NCBI GenBank assembly: GCA_023128895.1
Contig: JAGMDC010000007.1
Span: 1-42,220, forward strand
DNA from: Candidatus Parcubacteria bacterium
GTDB taxonomy: Bacteria > Patescibacteriota > Minisyncoccia > Minisyncoccales > JAGMDC01
Direction: 5' to 3'
DNA length: 42,220 nucleotides
In this document: positions 19,864 to 28,570 of the stretch, piece by piece
Layout: every line of letters starts with the position of its first letter
How positions within the stretch are numbered: the first letter of the stretch is position 1
Position numbers and translations under genes: made by a program
Notes under the pieces: model-generated
The model's input: only the letters and a program-made list of their open reading frames with translations
What the model was told of the DNA's origin: nothing
Databases searched by the model: none

Positions 19864-19871
19864 ATGAATAT

Positions 19872-21248
19872 ATGAAAACCAATCAAAAAATCATTTTAAT
19901 ATTTATTCTTGTTGGATTTATGGCGCTGGTTTGCGCAGGAGATTTTGCTCTCGCGCAAAGGGATTTGGAAGTTATTGATTATCCCGATGTGCCTGGCGCT
20001 GTTACGCCCGGCAAAGACACTGAATTGCCCCAATATGTTAAGTATTTGTTTAATTTCGCCATTGGCTTAGGCGGAATTTTGGCGTTTGTTATTCTTATTT
20101 TTGGAGGAATTAAATGGATGACATCTGCCGGGGACCCGACAAAAATTAACGAAGCAAAAACAAAAATGCTCGGCGGCATTATTGGTTTAATACTGTTGTT
20201 AGGCGCTTGGTTTATTATTGACGCTATAAACCCAAAATTGCTCTCTCTGAAAAAAATGGATAAATTGGAACCAAACACAGGAATTTATGTTACCGGCGAT
20301 TTTACAGACAACGAAGGCAATGTATATCAAGAAAAAAGATGGTATGTAGGAGATATTCAAAGTTTCACAAATTTTGTTCCAACATCAATGGAATTCATCA
20401 GCGAACCATTGGAATTGCTTTCTGTTTTTGAACATACTCAAGAAGAATTTAAAGGCAGTATAGAAGAAATAGAAAACACGGGCAAAGGCAGCGGCGCCAA
20501 CATTTCAGGAAAATCAATTTCTTTCCAATGGGCAAAATCAGGATTTTACTTGTATGAAGAACCTGATTTTGATGTTTTACAGAAAAAGCCGGAATATCTT
20601 TCCGGGTCCGCGGCTGTTCTTAAGGAATGGGACAATATGACAGAATCCATAAAAATCAAGCATCCTTCAAAACAAATTATTAAAATGGGGGTCGCTTTCA
20701 CGGAACCGAATTTTAACGGAAAGTGTGAATTGGTTCTTGAAGGACTATATGAATTTTTTGATGATAAAATAAGCAATGATCTCATCACAAGGCTGCCAGA
20801 TTTTCCAACTTCTCATCCTGGGGCAGGCAAAGACCTGTCTTCTATGCATATATTTACTCTTGATACTGACAAAGAGCAAAAGGGCGAAGTAATCTTTTAC
20901 GACGAAATCAACTGCCAGGGAAACAGTTTTACAACAACCCTTGAAAGAGAAAGAGGCGCGACAGGAGTAGTAACGGGAAACATTATAGGTTCGGGTAGTT
21001 TTGTAAGTCATAACTTCGGGGCAAATACCGCTGACGAACGCGTTATGTCTTTCAAAATCAACGGGCCTTATGTTGTTGTTATTATGACAAAAGGGCTGGG
21101 CGTAGACAAATCAAACCGAATATGCCAGCGCTTCCTTAAACCAAACGACACAAATTGCTACGGCACTCTTAAAGGAAGCAATGTTTTTGACCCTGACCCA
21201 AACAGCGACTTGAAACCGCGCGGATTCTTTATAGTTGGTTCGAACTAA
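19872..21248 (+). CDS. VirB2/TrbC-like two-TM module fused to betagamma-crystallin-like repeats
   Basis: Shared DYPDVPGAVTPG..LPQYVKYLFNF module; motifs VFEHTQEEFKGS, YLYEEPDFDV, AFTEPNFNGKCELVLEG, VIFYDEINCQGNSFTTT with downstream S-x-x-F/I strands. Confidence 0.62.
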   Translation: MKTNQKIILIFILVGFMALVCAGDFALAQRDLEVIDYPDVPGAVTPGKDTELPQYVKYLFNFAIGLGGILAFVILIFGGIKWMTSAGDPTKINEAKTKMLGGIIGLILLLGAWFIIDAINPKLLSLKKMDKLEPNTGIYVTGDFTDNEGNVYQEKRWYVGDIQSFTNFVPTSMEFISEPLELLSVFEHTQEEFKGSIEEIENTGKGSGANISGKSISFQWAKSGFYLYEEPDFDVLQKKPEYLSGSAAVLKEWDNMTESIKIKHPSKQIIKMGVAFTEPNFNGKCELVLEGLYEFFDDKISNDLITRLPDFPTSHPGAGKDLSSMHIFTLDTDKEQKGEVIFYDEINCQGNSFTTTLERERGATGVVTGNIIGSGSFVSHNFGANTADERVMSFKINGPYVVVIMTKGLGVDKSNRICQRFLKPNDTNCYGTLKGSNVFDPDPNSDLKPRGFFIVGSN

Positions 21249-21257
21249 ACAACCAAT

Positions 21258-22931
21258 ATGGCTCAAAAAAAACAAAAAATCATTTTAATACTTATCCTTG
21301 TTGGATTTATGGCGCTGGTTTGCGCGGGGGATTTTGCTCTCGCGCAAAGGGATTTGGAAGTTATTGATTATCCTGATGTGCCTGGCGCCGCAGCGCCCGG
21401 CAGAGACACCACCCTGCCCCAATACATTAAATATCTGTTTAATTTCGGCATAGCCCTTGGAGGAATTTTGGTTTTTTTGGTCTTTGTATCCGCTGGAATT
21501 CGCTGGTCAACCTCTGCAGGCGACCCAACAAAAATCGCTCAGGCAAAATCAAGAATGCTGGCTGGAATAATCGGCTTGGCGCTGTTACTCTTCTGCTATC
21601 TTATAATCACTGCGATAAATCCCAATTTAAAAACATTTCAAGATGTGAAAGAAATGCCTCAAAGCGTTGGCATTTATATCACCGGCGATGTAACAGATAA
21701 CGAAGGAAACATATATCAAGAAGAAAGATGTTATCAGGGCAGTATTCCCGGCTTCACAAATTTTACTCCGACATCAATAAAATTTATCAGCAATGAAGAA
21801 GAGCTGCTTGCTATATTTGTTTACAGCCAGGAAGAATATAAAGGGACATCTACAAGGATTGAGAATAAAGGAAAAGGAACGGGGGACAACATTTCAGGAG
21901 AATCAATTGATTTCCTTTGGAACAAGCCCGGCACTTATTTATATGAAAAAACTAATTTTGAAATTCATAACAGGCAGCCAAAATTTTGTACAGGACTTTA
22001 CCAAGACCTAAGCAAAGATAACTGGGATAATAAAACGCAATCCTTGAAATTCAACAATATACCCGGAGCAGGCTTAAATTTCGGCGCTGTCTTATTCTCT
22101 GAAAATGATTTTGAGGGCAGCAAATGCGGATACGCGTTTGAAAAAGATGTTGCAGACCTGTCTCTTGGCAGCAATAATTATCTCTGGCCCATAGAAAAAG
22201 ACAACCTCTCTTCAATGATTGTGTTGAATACTTCAAAAACAGGCGGAACTGTAACTTTTTACGATTCAATCAACTGCCAGGGCAGAGAAAAAACATACAC
22301 GACTTCAGATGTTCTGGCAATAAACGACCTTACCAAGGACAATTGTTCGTTTGGGGATTGTCTCTTTGGTAGATTAAACGCGGATGATATAGAAAAAGAA
22401 TTGCATAGAAACATTATGTCTATGCGAATAGAAGGAGATATGTACGCGCTTCTTAAGTCGCAAGAGGGAGAAGAATATGTTCCTCCGCCTTGGGATGAAG
22501 AAAAAATTGAGTTTCCTCCCGGTATCCCAGTCAGCGAATGCACTACACGAGTGTTAGCAGCGCTTGCGAATGGAACTGAATTTGACATTGTCCGCCCAAC
22601 AAAAAAGGATTTAAGGTCAAGATTTCCCGAAACCAGAGGGGGTTGGCACGGCGAAACTCCGACTAATTTTAGTTGCGATGAAGTTTGCGCAAATCGAGGC
22701 CAGGATTGCCTAGGCATAGGATTATATAATGTAGAAAAGACTTTTTGCAGATATATAATACATAATATAGGATCGAATTGCCAGCTGTCAGCAAATTTAG
22801 AATGGGGAGAATGCGGAATGGGCTTTAGGTATGGATCCGGCTTCTGCGAAGAATCCTCTCCTGTCTGGGCATCATGGGGATATGCCGATACTGGCTGTTA
22901 TTGTGTGAATAAAGGAATCCTTGAAAAATAA
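21258..22931 (+). CDS. VirB2/TrbC-like two-TM module fused to betagamma-crystallin-like repeats and a Cys-rich C-terminal domain
   Basis: Near-identical N-terminus to 19872 gene; IFVYSQEEYKGT, YLYEKTNFEI, LFSENDFEGSKCGYAF, VTFYDSINCQGREKTY; Cys-rich tail from SCDEVCANRGQDCLGIG. Confidence 0.62.
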   Translation: MAQKKQKIILILILVGFMALVCAGDFALAQRDLEVIDYPDVPGAAAPGRDTTLPQYIKYLFNFGIALGGILVFLVFVSAGIRWSTSAGDPTKIAQAKSRMLAGIIGLALLLFCYLIITAINPNLKTFQDVKEMPQSVGIYITGDVTDNEGNIYQEERCYQGSIPGFTNFTPTSIKFISNEEELLAIFVYSQEEYKGTSTRIENKGKGTGDNISGESIDFLWNKPGTYLYEKTNFEIHNRQPKFCTGLYQDLSKDNWDNKTQSLKFNNIPGAGLNFGAVLFSENDFEGSKCGYAFEKDVADLSLGSNNYLWPIEKDNLSSMIVLNTSKTGGTVTFYDSINCQGREKTYTTSDVLAINDLTKDNCSFGDCLFGRLNADDIEKELHRNIMSMRIEGDMYALLKSQEGEEYVPPPWDEEKIEFPPGIPVSECTTRVLAALANGTEFDIVRPTKKDLRSRFPETRGGWHGETPTNFSCDEVCANRGQDCLGIGLYNVEKTFCRYIIHNIGSNCQLSANLEWGECGMGFRYGSGFCEESSPVWASWGYADTGCYCVNKGILEK

Positions 22932-22950
22932 ATATTACTTTTGTAAAATT

Positions 22951-24672
22951 ATGAATATATTTGAAAAACTTCATTATAAACTCCAATATATTGATAAAAG
23001 GATTTTAATTATTTTGGCTATTGCAGCTGTTGTTTTACTAATAGCAATAATTTGTATTGTTTTTTTGGGAAACAAAGAAAAGCCGCTAACGCCACAGGAA
23101 AAGCAAGAGCAAGAACAAGAGCAAGAACAAGGAGAAACTGAAGAAGATGTGTATCATTACACGCCTTTGACTAAAACAGATTGTGAAAATACAACGAATA
23201 AACAAGAAAAACAAAAGTGTTTTGATAGATTAGAACACATAAATATTCTTATGCGAAACAATTATATAAAATGTTTGGATATTACTACATTGGAAGTTAG
23301 AGACGATTGTTTGTTAAATTTTGCTTATTCTATTCTTCTAAACGATAATTTATGTTTTGCTATTTCAGACCCCCAAAAAAGACATTTGTGCGTAGACAGA
23401 ATAATTATAACAAACAGAGACAAAAACGCTTGTAAAAAGCATTTTGGGGACGAACCATTTGAGTGTCAGGAATGTATGGACAGGATTTCAGCGTTTAATA
23501 TAGGGGAAGACAAAAATCCAGAAAAAATATATGAATGTCAAAAAATTAAAAGTTTGGAATATCCGAGATTATGCCTTTGGATGTCTTTTAAGAATACATT
23601 TAAGGATAATTGCGAATTAGTGCCTTTGGAGTTCAGGCCTTATTGTATTGCTTACTATACTATTCATAGCGCAAGCACAAAAGAGCATTGTTCAGCAATA
23701 GCATTAGAGCAATACAAAGATTTTTGTTTGGCTAAGGTTGAAGCAGGGGGATGGAGAGGAGTTGCATCTCTTGATTCAGACAATGACGGTATTACAGACT
23801 GGAACGATTTATTTATGGGATTAGATCCTAAAAATCCTGATACAGACGGAGACGGATTATCAGACGGGGATGAGATGTCTGAATATCATACAAATCCTAC
23901 AGAAAAAGACACTGATAATGACGGCTTGACTGATTATCAAGAAATAAAGATTTATCATACCAATCCTCAAAAGCCGGACACTGATGGAGATGGAATACTG
24001 GACGGAAAAGAGATCAGAAGCGGAAGCAATGCTTTAAGCGGAGATAGAGATAAAGACGGACTTTTAGACGAGATTGAAAAGAAAATTGGTACAAATATCA
24101 ATAAAAAGGACACTGATGGAGATGGAATGACTGACGGCGATGAATGGAAACGAGGGTTAAATCCTTTAAAACCAGGCGCTGTTTTATCTGATACTGATAA
24201 AGACGGGTTAAAGGATTTGGATGAGATTTTTTACGGAACAGACAGATTAAATCCTGATACAGACGGAGATGGAATTTTAGACGGGGAAGAGATAAAAAGA
24301 TTGACTAATCCATTAGGAAAGGGATATATGGATTTTGACAATGACGGAATAACTGATAAACAAGAAATAGAGCGCGGAACAAATCCTGTTTTGCCGGACG
24401 CCGGAGACAGCCATAGCAATATCGCGCCAACCAATGCTTCCGCCGCTATTCCAGATTCTGAGTATTCTTCTGATTGGCTTGCCAGTATTTTAAATCCTTT
24501 TCTCTCTTTAACCGCAAGCCAGGATCCAGACACAGACACAGGATGCCAGCTATTCAAAAAACCTAAAAGAAAAGACGGTTGTATCAACACCTTAAAAGGG
24601 AGCGCTGTATACAGCCCTGATTTTTCTGGAAAAAAAGTTGAGTCCTTAATGCTCATTCCAGCGAAATACTAA
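22951..24672 (+). CDS. Membrane-anchored protein with thrombospondin type 3-like calcium-binding repeats
   Basis: N-terminal TM; about nine D-x-D-x-D-G-[LI]-x-D repeats (e.g. DTDGDGLSDGDE). Confidence 0.82.
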   Translation: MNIFEKLHYKLQYIDKRILIILAIAAVVLLIAIICIVFLGNKEKPLTPQEKQEQEQEQEQGETEEDVYHYTPLTKTDCENTTNKQEKQKCFDRLEHINILMRNNYIKCLDITTLEVRDDCLLNFAYSILLNDNLCFAISDPQKRHLCVDRIIITNRDKNACKKHFGDEPFECQECMDRISAFNIGEDKNPEKIYECQKIKSLEYPRLCLWMSFKNTFKDNCELVPLEFRPYCIAYYTIHSASTKEHCSAIALEQYKDFCLAKVEAGGWRGVASLDSDNDGITDWNDLFMGLDPKNPDTDGDGLSDGDEMSEYHTNPTEKDTDNDGLTDYQEIKIYHTNPQKPDTDGDGILDGKEIRSGSNALSGDRDKDGLLDEIEKKIGTNINKKDTDGDGMTDGDEWKRGLNPLKPGAVLSDTDKDGLKDLDEIFYGTDRLNPDTDGDGILDGEEIKRLTNPLGKGYMDFDNDGITDKQEIERGTNPVLPDAGDSHSNIAPTNASAAIPDSEYSSDWLASILNPFLSLTASQDPDTDTGCQLFKKPKRKDGCINTLKGSAVYSPDFSGKKVESLMLIPAKY

Positions 24673-24698
24673 AAAACCGCGCTTAAGCGCGGTTTTTT
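24673..24698. terminator. Bidirectional terminator shared by TSP3-repeat gene and jag
   Basis: Perfect palindrome CCGCGCTTAAGCGCGG flanked by A4-6 and T6; jag TAA lies at its centre. Confidence 0.88.
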
Positions 24699-25159
24699 AT
24701 AACAATTCTTCTATTTTCCCGCTCGCCTATGCTTTCTGTCTCAACATCTCCCCTTGCTTGCAATTCCAAATGCACAATTCTTCTTTCATAAGCGGTCATT
24801 GGAGGAAGAATTTTTTCTTTTTTAGACAAAGACACCTCGTCCGCTATTGACCGCGCCAAATCCTTCAAATACTCGTTCTTTTTCTTTTTATAATCCTGAA
24901 TATCCAAATCAATATAAAATATATCTTCTTTTTTCTCACAGCGAATATTTTTTCTCAAAATAGCGGTTAATAAATGCTGAATTTCCGTTAAAGTGCGGCC
25001 GCCTTCTCCTATTAAAATCTGAGGCTCGTCTATTTTCAAATCAATGGGAATGGTTGAGTCAATCACATCATTAAACAAAATTTCCGGGTCAAAATCGGTT
25101 TTTTTAAAAAACTCTTTTGTTATTTTTTTAATTTTTTCTAAATTCTCTTTTGAAATCAT
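24683..25159 (-). CDS. jag: Jag/SpoIIIJ-associated KH-R3H RNA-binding protein
   Basis: LIGEGGRTLTEIQHLL KH motif; MTAYERRIVHLELQARGDVETESIGERENRRIVI R3H motif. Confidence 0.88.
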   Translation of the reverse strand: MISKENLEKIKKITKEFFKKTDFDPEILFNDVIDSTIPIDLKIDEPQILIGEGGRTLTEIQHLLTAILRKNIRCEKKEDIFYIDLDIQDYKKKKNEYLKDLARSIADEVSLSKKEKILPPMTAYERRIVHLELQARGDVETESIGERENRRIVIKNRA

Positions 25160-25163
25160 AAAT

Positions 25164-25910
25164 CTATCTTGTTGTTTCTTGCGGCTTCATAACAAAGTGT
25201 TGTTGGGCAATGGCGAACAAAGTAAATGTTATCCAATACAAGCCGATTGCCGCGGGAAATTTCCAAAGTATTACAACAGTGAAAATCGGAAAAAAGTAAA
25301 GCATCTGTTTCTGCATCATATTGGAAAATCCCGCCATAGGGTCTTTAGGGTCAATATTTTTCTTCTGCTGTGTCTTGCTCATTACTGGCGTAAGCATTTT
25401 TGTCTGAAAAAACTGAAAAATTCCTGCCAAAATCGCTAAATAGATACAGGGCTCGGCTAAATTAATTATTCCTAAAAAAAACGGGTTAATTACTTCAGGC
25501 GCGGAAACAAAACTGTAAAGATTATTCATCCGTTCCGGTTCAAGCCCTTTCCAAAAAACCCTGTAAAGCGCGATTAAAATCGGAAGCTGGATTAACAAAG
25601 GCAGGCATCCAGAGAAAGGATTTATCTTTTCTTTTTTGTAAAATTCCATCACTGCTTTCATTTGCTGCTCTTTATTGTGCTTGAACTTTCTTTCAATTTC
25701 CTTTATTTTTGGCTGAATTTCCGCCAATGCCTTCTGCATTTTAATGCCTTTGGCTCCTAACGGATATAGCATCACTTTTATTAAAACAGTCAAAGCAATT
25801 ATTGCTATTCCAAAATCCTGACCGGGCAAGTGCTTGTATAATAAAATCAAGCCGTTAAACAATGGCTGATATAAAACAATATCAAAAAAAGAAACAAATA
25901 GTTCAATCAT
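25164..25910 (-). CDS. yidC: YidC/Oxa1 membrane protein insertase
   Basis: [66 protein letters not shown]. Confidence 0.93.
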   Translation of the reverse strand: MIELFVSFFDIVLYQPLFNGLILLYKHLPGQDFGIAIIALTVLIKVMLYPLGAKGIKMQKALAEIQPKIKEIERKFKHNKEQQMKAVMEFYKKEKINPFSGCLPLLIQLPILIALYRVFWKGLEPERMNNLYSFVSAPEVINPFFLGIINLAEPCIYLAILAGIFQFFQTKMLTPVMSKTQQKKNIDPKDPMAGFSNMMQKQMLYFFPIFTVVILWKFPAAIGLYWITFTLFAIAQQHFVMKPQETTR

Positions 25911-26491
25911 TTGGTTTTAATCACTTGGTCAATAAGGCCGTATTCTTTTGCTTCCTGGGCTGAAAGATAAAAATCCCTGTCAGTGTCTTTTTCTAATTTT
26001 TTCAACGGCTGGCCAGTGTGTTTTGCTAAAATTTTATTTAATTTATCTTTAATCCTTACAATTTGGCGCGCGGTAATTTCAATTTCCACTGCTTCGCCTG
26101 ATATGCCGCCGGTGGCAACCTGATGAAGCAAGATTTCGACATTAGGCAAAGCAAACCTTTTTTTCTTGGCTCCTGCAGCCAACAAAATCGCGCCCATAGA
26201 ACCGGCAAGACCAACGCAAACAGTGGAAATCGGGGCCTTTACATACTGCATAGTGTCATAAATCGCCAAACCAGCGGTAACAATGCCGCCCGGGGTATTA
26301 ATATAAAGTTGGATATCTTTGTTCGAGTCTGCTGAAGACAAAAACAACATCTGCGCGATAATTGAATTCGCGACAGCGTCGGTTACCGGTCCCGCGAGAA
26401 AGATAATCCTTTCTTTCAACAAGCGGGAATAAATGTCATACGCCCGCTCCCCATATGGAGATTTTTCAATAACTGTTGGTATAAGATTCAT
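25907..26491 (-). CDS. clpP: ATP-dependent Clp protease proteolytic subunit
   Basis: [14 protein letters not shown] (Ser), [10 protein letters not shown] (His), [20 protein letters not shown] (Asp). Confidence 0.94.
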   Translation of the reverse strand: MNLIPTVIEKSPYGERAYDIYSRLLKERIIFLAGPVTDAVANSIIAQMLFLSSADSNKDIQLYINTPGGIVTAGLAIYDTMQYVKAPISTVCVGLAGSMGAILLAAGAKKKRFALPNVEILLHQVATGGISGEAVEIEITARQIVRIKDKLNKILAKHTGQPLKKLEKDTDRDFYLSAQEAKEYGLIDQVIKTK

Positions 26492-26511
26492 AATAGTAAA
26501 ATTTTTAATTT

Positions 26512-27708
26512 TTAATCAATTTTTTTGGCTTTTGTTGTTTTTTTCTTCGATGTTTTTTCTTTTTCTTTCTCTTCTTTCTCTTCTTTCTCTTCTTTGCCGC
26601 CTGTCTCCTCGCCGCTTCTTACATCTATTTTCCAGCCGGTTAATTGCGCGGCTAACCGAACATTCTGTCCCTCTTTCCCTATTGCCAGAGAAAGCTGGTC
26701 TTCGGGGACAATAACCATTGCCTTATTTTTAGGCATAATTCTCACTTCCATTACTTTGGCTGGGGACAAAGAATTACTAATATACTTTTCCGATTTGTCA
26801 GAATATTCAATAATATCAACTTTCTCGCCTCCTAACTCGTTTATTACTGCCATAACTCTTGTGCCTTTCTGCCCCACCATGGCGCCGATAGGGTCAACGC
26901 CGTCTGCTTTGGCTGATACAGCTATTTTGGAACGCGACCCCGGTTCCCGGGCAATTGATTTAATCACCACATCTCCTGCTTGAATCTCCGGAACTTCCAG
27001 TTCAAATAATTTGGAAAGCATTTTAGGATAAGAACGAGATAAAATTATCAAGGGACCTTTTGCTCCTTCGTCCACTTTCATAACATATAATTTGAACCTC
27101 TGTCCATATCTGTAAAATTCTCCTTGAATTTGCTCCTCTCTCGGCAGAATTCCCAAACCCTTGCCAATGTCTAAAAAAACTTTTCCTTCCTCAATCCGCT
27201 GGACTATGCCTGAAATTATCTCCCCTTCTTTGTCTTTATATTCTTCAAAAATAGTGTTTCTTTCTGCTTCTCTTATTCTCTGCAAAATTACCTGTTTGGC
27301 CGTCTGAGCAGCAATTCTGCCGTAATCCTGTTTTGTCTCCAATCTAATTTCCAAATCTTCCCCTTTTTTTATTTTGGAATCTATTTTTTTCGCGTCTTTT
27401 AATAAAATATGCTTTTCAGGGTTAAAACGAATTTTTTCATCTTCTCTTTCTTCTTCTTGATTTTTTAATTCTTCTAATTCCTGTTCGGAATAAATTTCAT
27501 CTTCTGCAACCACTAATTTTATCTGCCAAAACTTAACATCTCCTGTTTTGGAAGATAATTTTGCTTTAATTATTTGGCCCTTTTTACCGTAATCTTTTTT
27601 ATACGCCGCGGCAAAGGCCTGCTCAATAATTTCAACAACTTTTTCCTTGCTAATACCCTTTTCTTCGCTTATTTGCGTAATTGACGATGTAAAAATTTTT
27701 AAATCCAT
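26512..27708 (-). CDS. nusA: Transcription termination/antitermination protein NusA
   Basis: [21 protein letters not shown]1 domain; [16 protein letters not shown] and [25 protein letters not shown]. Confidence 0.94.
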   Translation of the reverse strand: MDLKIFTSSITQISEEKGISKEKVVEIIEQAFAAAYKKDYGKKGQIIKAKLSSKTGDVKFWQIKLVVAEDEIYSEQELEELKNQEEEREDEKIRFNPEKHILLKDAKKIDSKIKKGEDLEIRLETKQDYGRIAAQTAKQVILQRIREAERNTIFEEYKDKEGEIISGIVQRIEEGKVFLDIGKGLGILPREEQIQGEFYRYGQRFKLYVMKVDEGAKGPLIILSRSYPKMLSKLFELEVPEIQAGDVVIKSIAREPGSRSKIAVSAKADGVDPIGAMVGQKGTRVMAVINELGGEKVDIIEYSDKSEKYISNSLSPAKVMEVRIMPKNKAMVIVPEDQLSLAIGKEGQNVRLAAQLTGWKIDVRSGEETGGKEEKEEKEEKEKEKTSKKKTTKAKKID

Positions 27709-27721
27709 AACTGCAAAAATT

Positions 27722-27919
27722 TTATGGTTGGTCTACCCCGCCCGGGTTCCACGGGTTGCACCTTAATATTCTTTTAATTCCTAAAAACAATCCTTTGATT
27801 GTTCCATATTTTTTTATTGCCAAACAGCAATATTCTGAACAACTCGGGTGAAACCTGCAATGATGCCCTAAATAAGGCGAAATAAATATTTGATAAAATT
27901 TAATAATTTTTATAAACAT
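27722..27919 (-). CDS. yidD: Membrane protein insertion efficiency factor YidD
   Basis: IKFYQIFISPYLGHHCRFHPSCSEYCCLAIKKYGTIKG...RILRCNPWNPGGVDQP. Confidence 0.94.
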   Translation of the reverse strand: MFIKIIKFYQIFISPYLGHHCRFHPSCSEYCCLAIKKYGTIKGLFLGIKRILRCNPWNPGGVDQP

Positions 27920-28248
27920 ACACCTGCGCGTAAAAAAGATTGTTCAACACATTTGTCAATTTCATTAAATTTTTTATTTTTTATATCCGACAAAGCAACA
28001 ACAACAATATCCATTCCTTTTTCTATTTTCTGTTCTCTGCTGTTAATCGCCTCTCTCAAACGCCTTTTTATCTGATTTCTTTCAACTGCTTTATTGGAAA
28101 TTTTTTTACTCACTATAATGCCAAATCTTGAAAAACCCAAATCATTATTTCTAACCTTTAAGTATAAAAAATCTTTTCTATATCCTCTGCCCCGCTTAAA
28201 CACTAATTCAAAATCTTTCTTTTTTGTAAGGAAATTTTGTTTTTTCAT
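27910..28248 (-). CDS. rnpA: Ribonuclease P protein component
   Basis: RFGIIVSKKISNKAVERNQIKRRLREAI; between rpmH and yidD. Confidence 0.93.
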   Translation of the reverse strand: MKKQNFLTKKKDFELVFKRGRGYRKDFLYLKVRNNDLGFSRFGIIVSKKISNKAVERNQIKRRLREAINSREQKIEKGMDIVVVALSDIKNKKFNEIDKCVEQSFLRAGVCL

Positions 28249-28277
28249 TTACATTAAAAAACCCAAAAACAACTCGG

Positions 28278-28412
28278 CTATACCGTAAGTTTTTCTCTTC
28301 CTTTCGCGCGGCGGCGGGATAACACTTTTTTCCCTGGCTTGGTCCTGTTTCTTTGTAAAAAACCGTGTGTACGCGCCCTTTTTCTTTTTTTAGGTTGATA
28401 AGTAATACTCAT
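28278..28412 (-). CDS. rpmH: 50S ribosomal protein L34
   Basis: My translation: [44 protein letters not shown] (44 aa; below ORF-track cutoff). Confidence 0.94.
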   Translation of the reverse strand: MSITYQPKKRKRARTHGFLQRNRTKPGKKVLSRRRAKGREKLTV

Positions 28413-28446
28413 AATAAATAGAATATAGAATAATTTTTCCATATTC

Positions 28447-28468
28447 CCTGCCTACCGGACAGGCAGAT
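28447..28468. repeat. Short palindromic intergenic sequence
   Basis: CTGCCT-ACCGGAC-AGGCAG upstream of rpmH. Confidence 0.45.
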
Positions 28469-28570
28469 AAATTCCAGATTCTTACATTTAAGGATAGCAT
28501 ATTGATTTTCAATAGTCAAATTTATAGGGCTACGCTGGAATTAAAATCAGAAAAGGTTTAAGATGAGATA

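Noticed and set aside
23098-23132. GCAAGAACAAGAGCAAGAA tract as a possible repeat array
   Set aside because: Simple codon repeat encoding an EQ-rich linker (QEQEQEQEQ).
23760-24400. Periodic DNA in the TSP3 gene as possible CRISPR-like array
   Set aside because: Periodicity reflects protein repeats DxDGDGLxD; units are diverged and coding.
26560-26605. CTTCTTTCTCTTCTTTCTCTT repeat
   Set aside because: Encodes the low-complexity acidic/basic tail of NusA ([11 protein letters not shown]).
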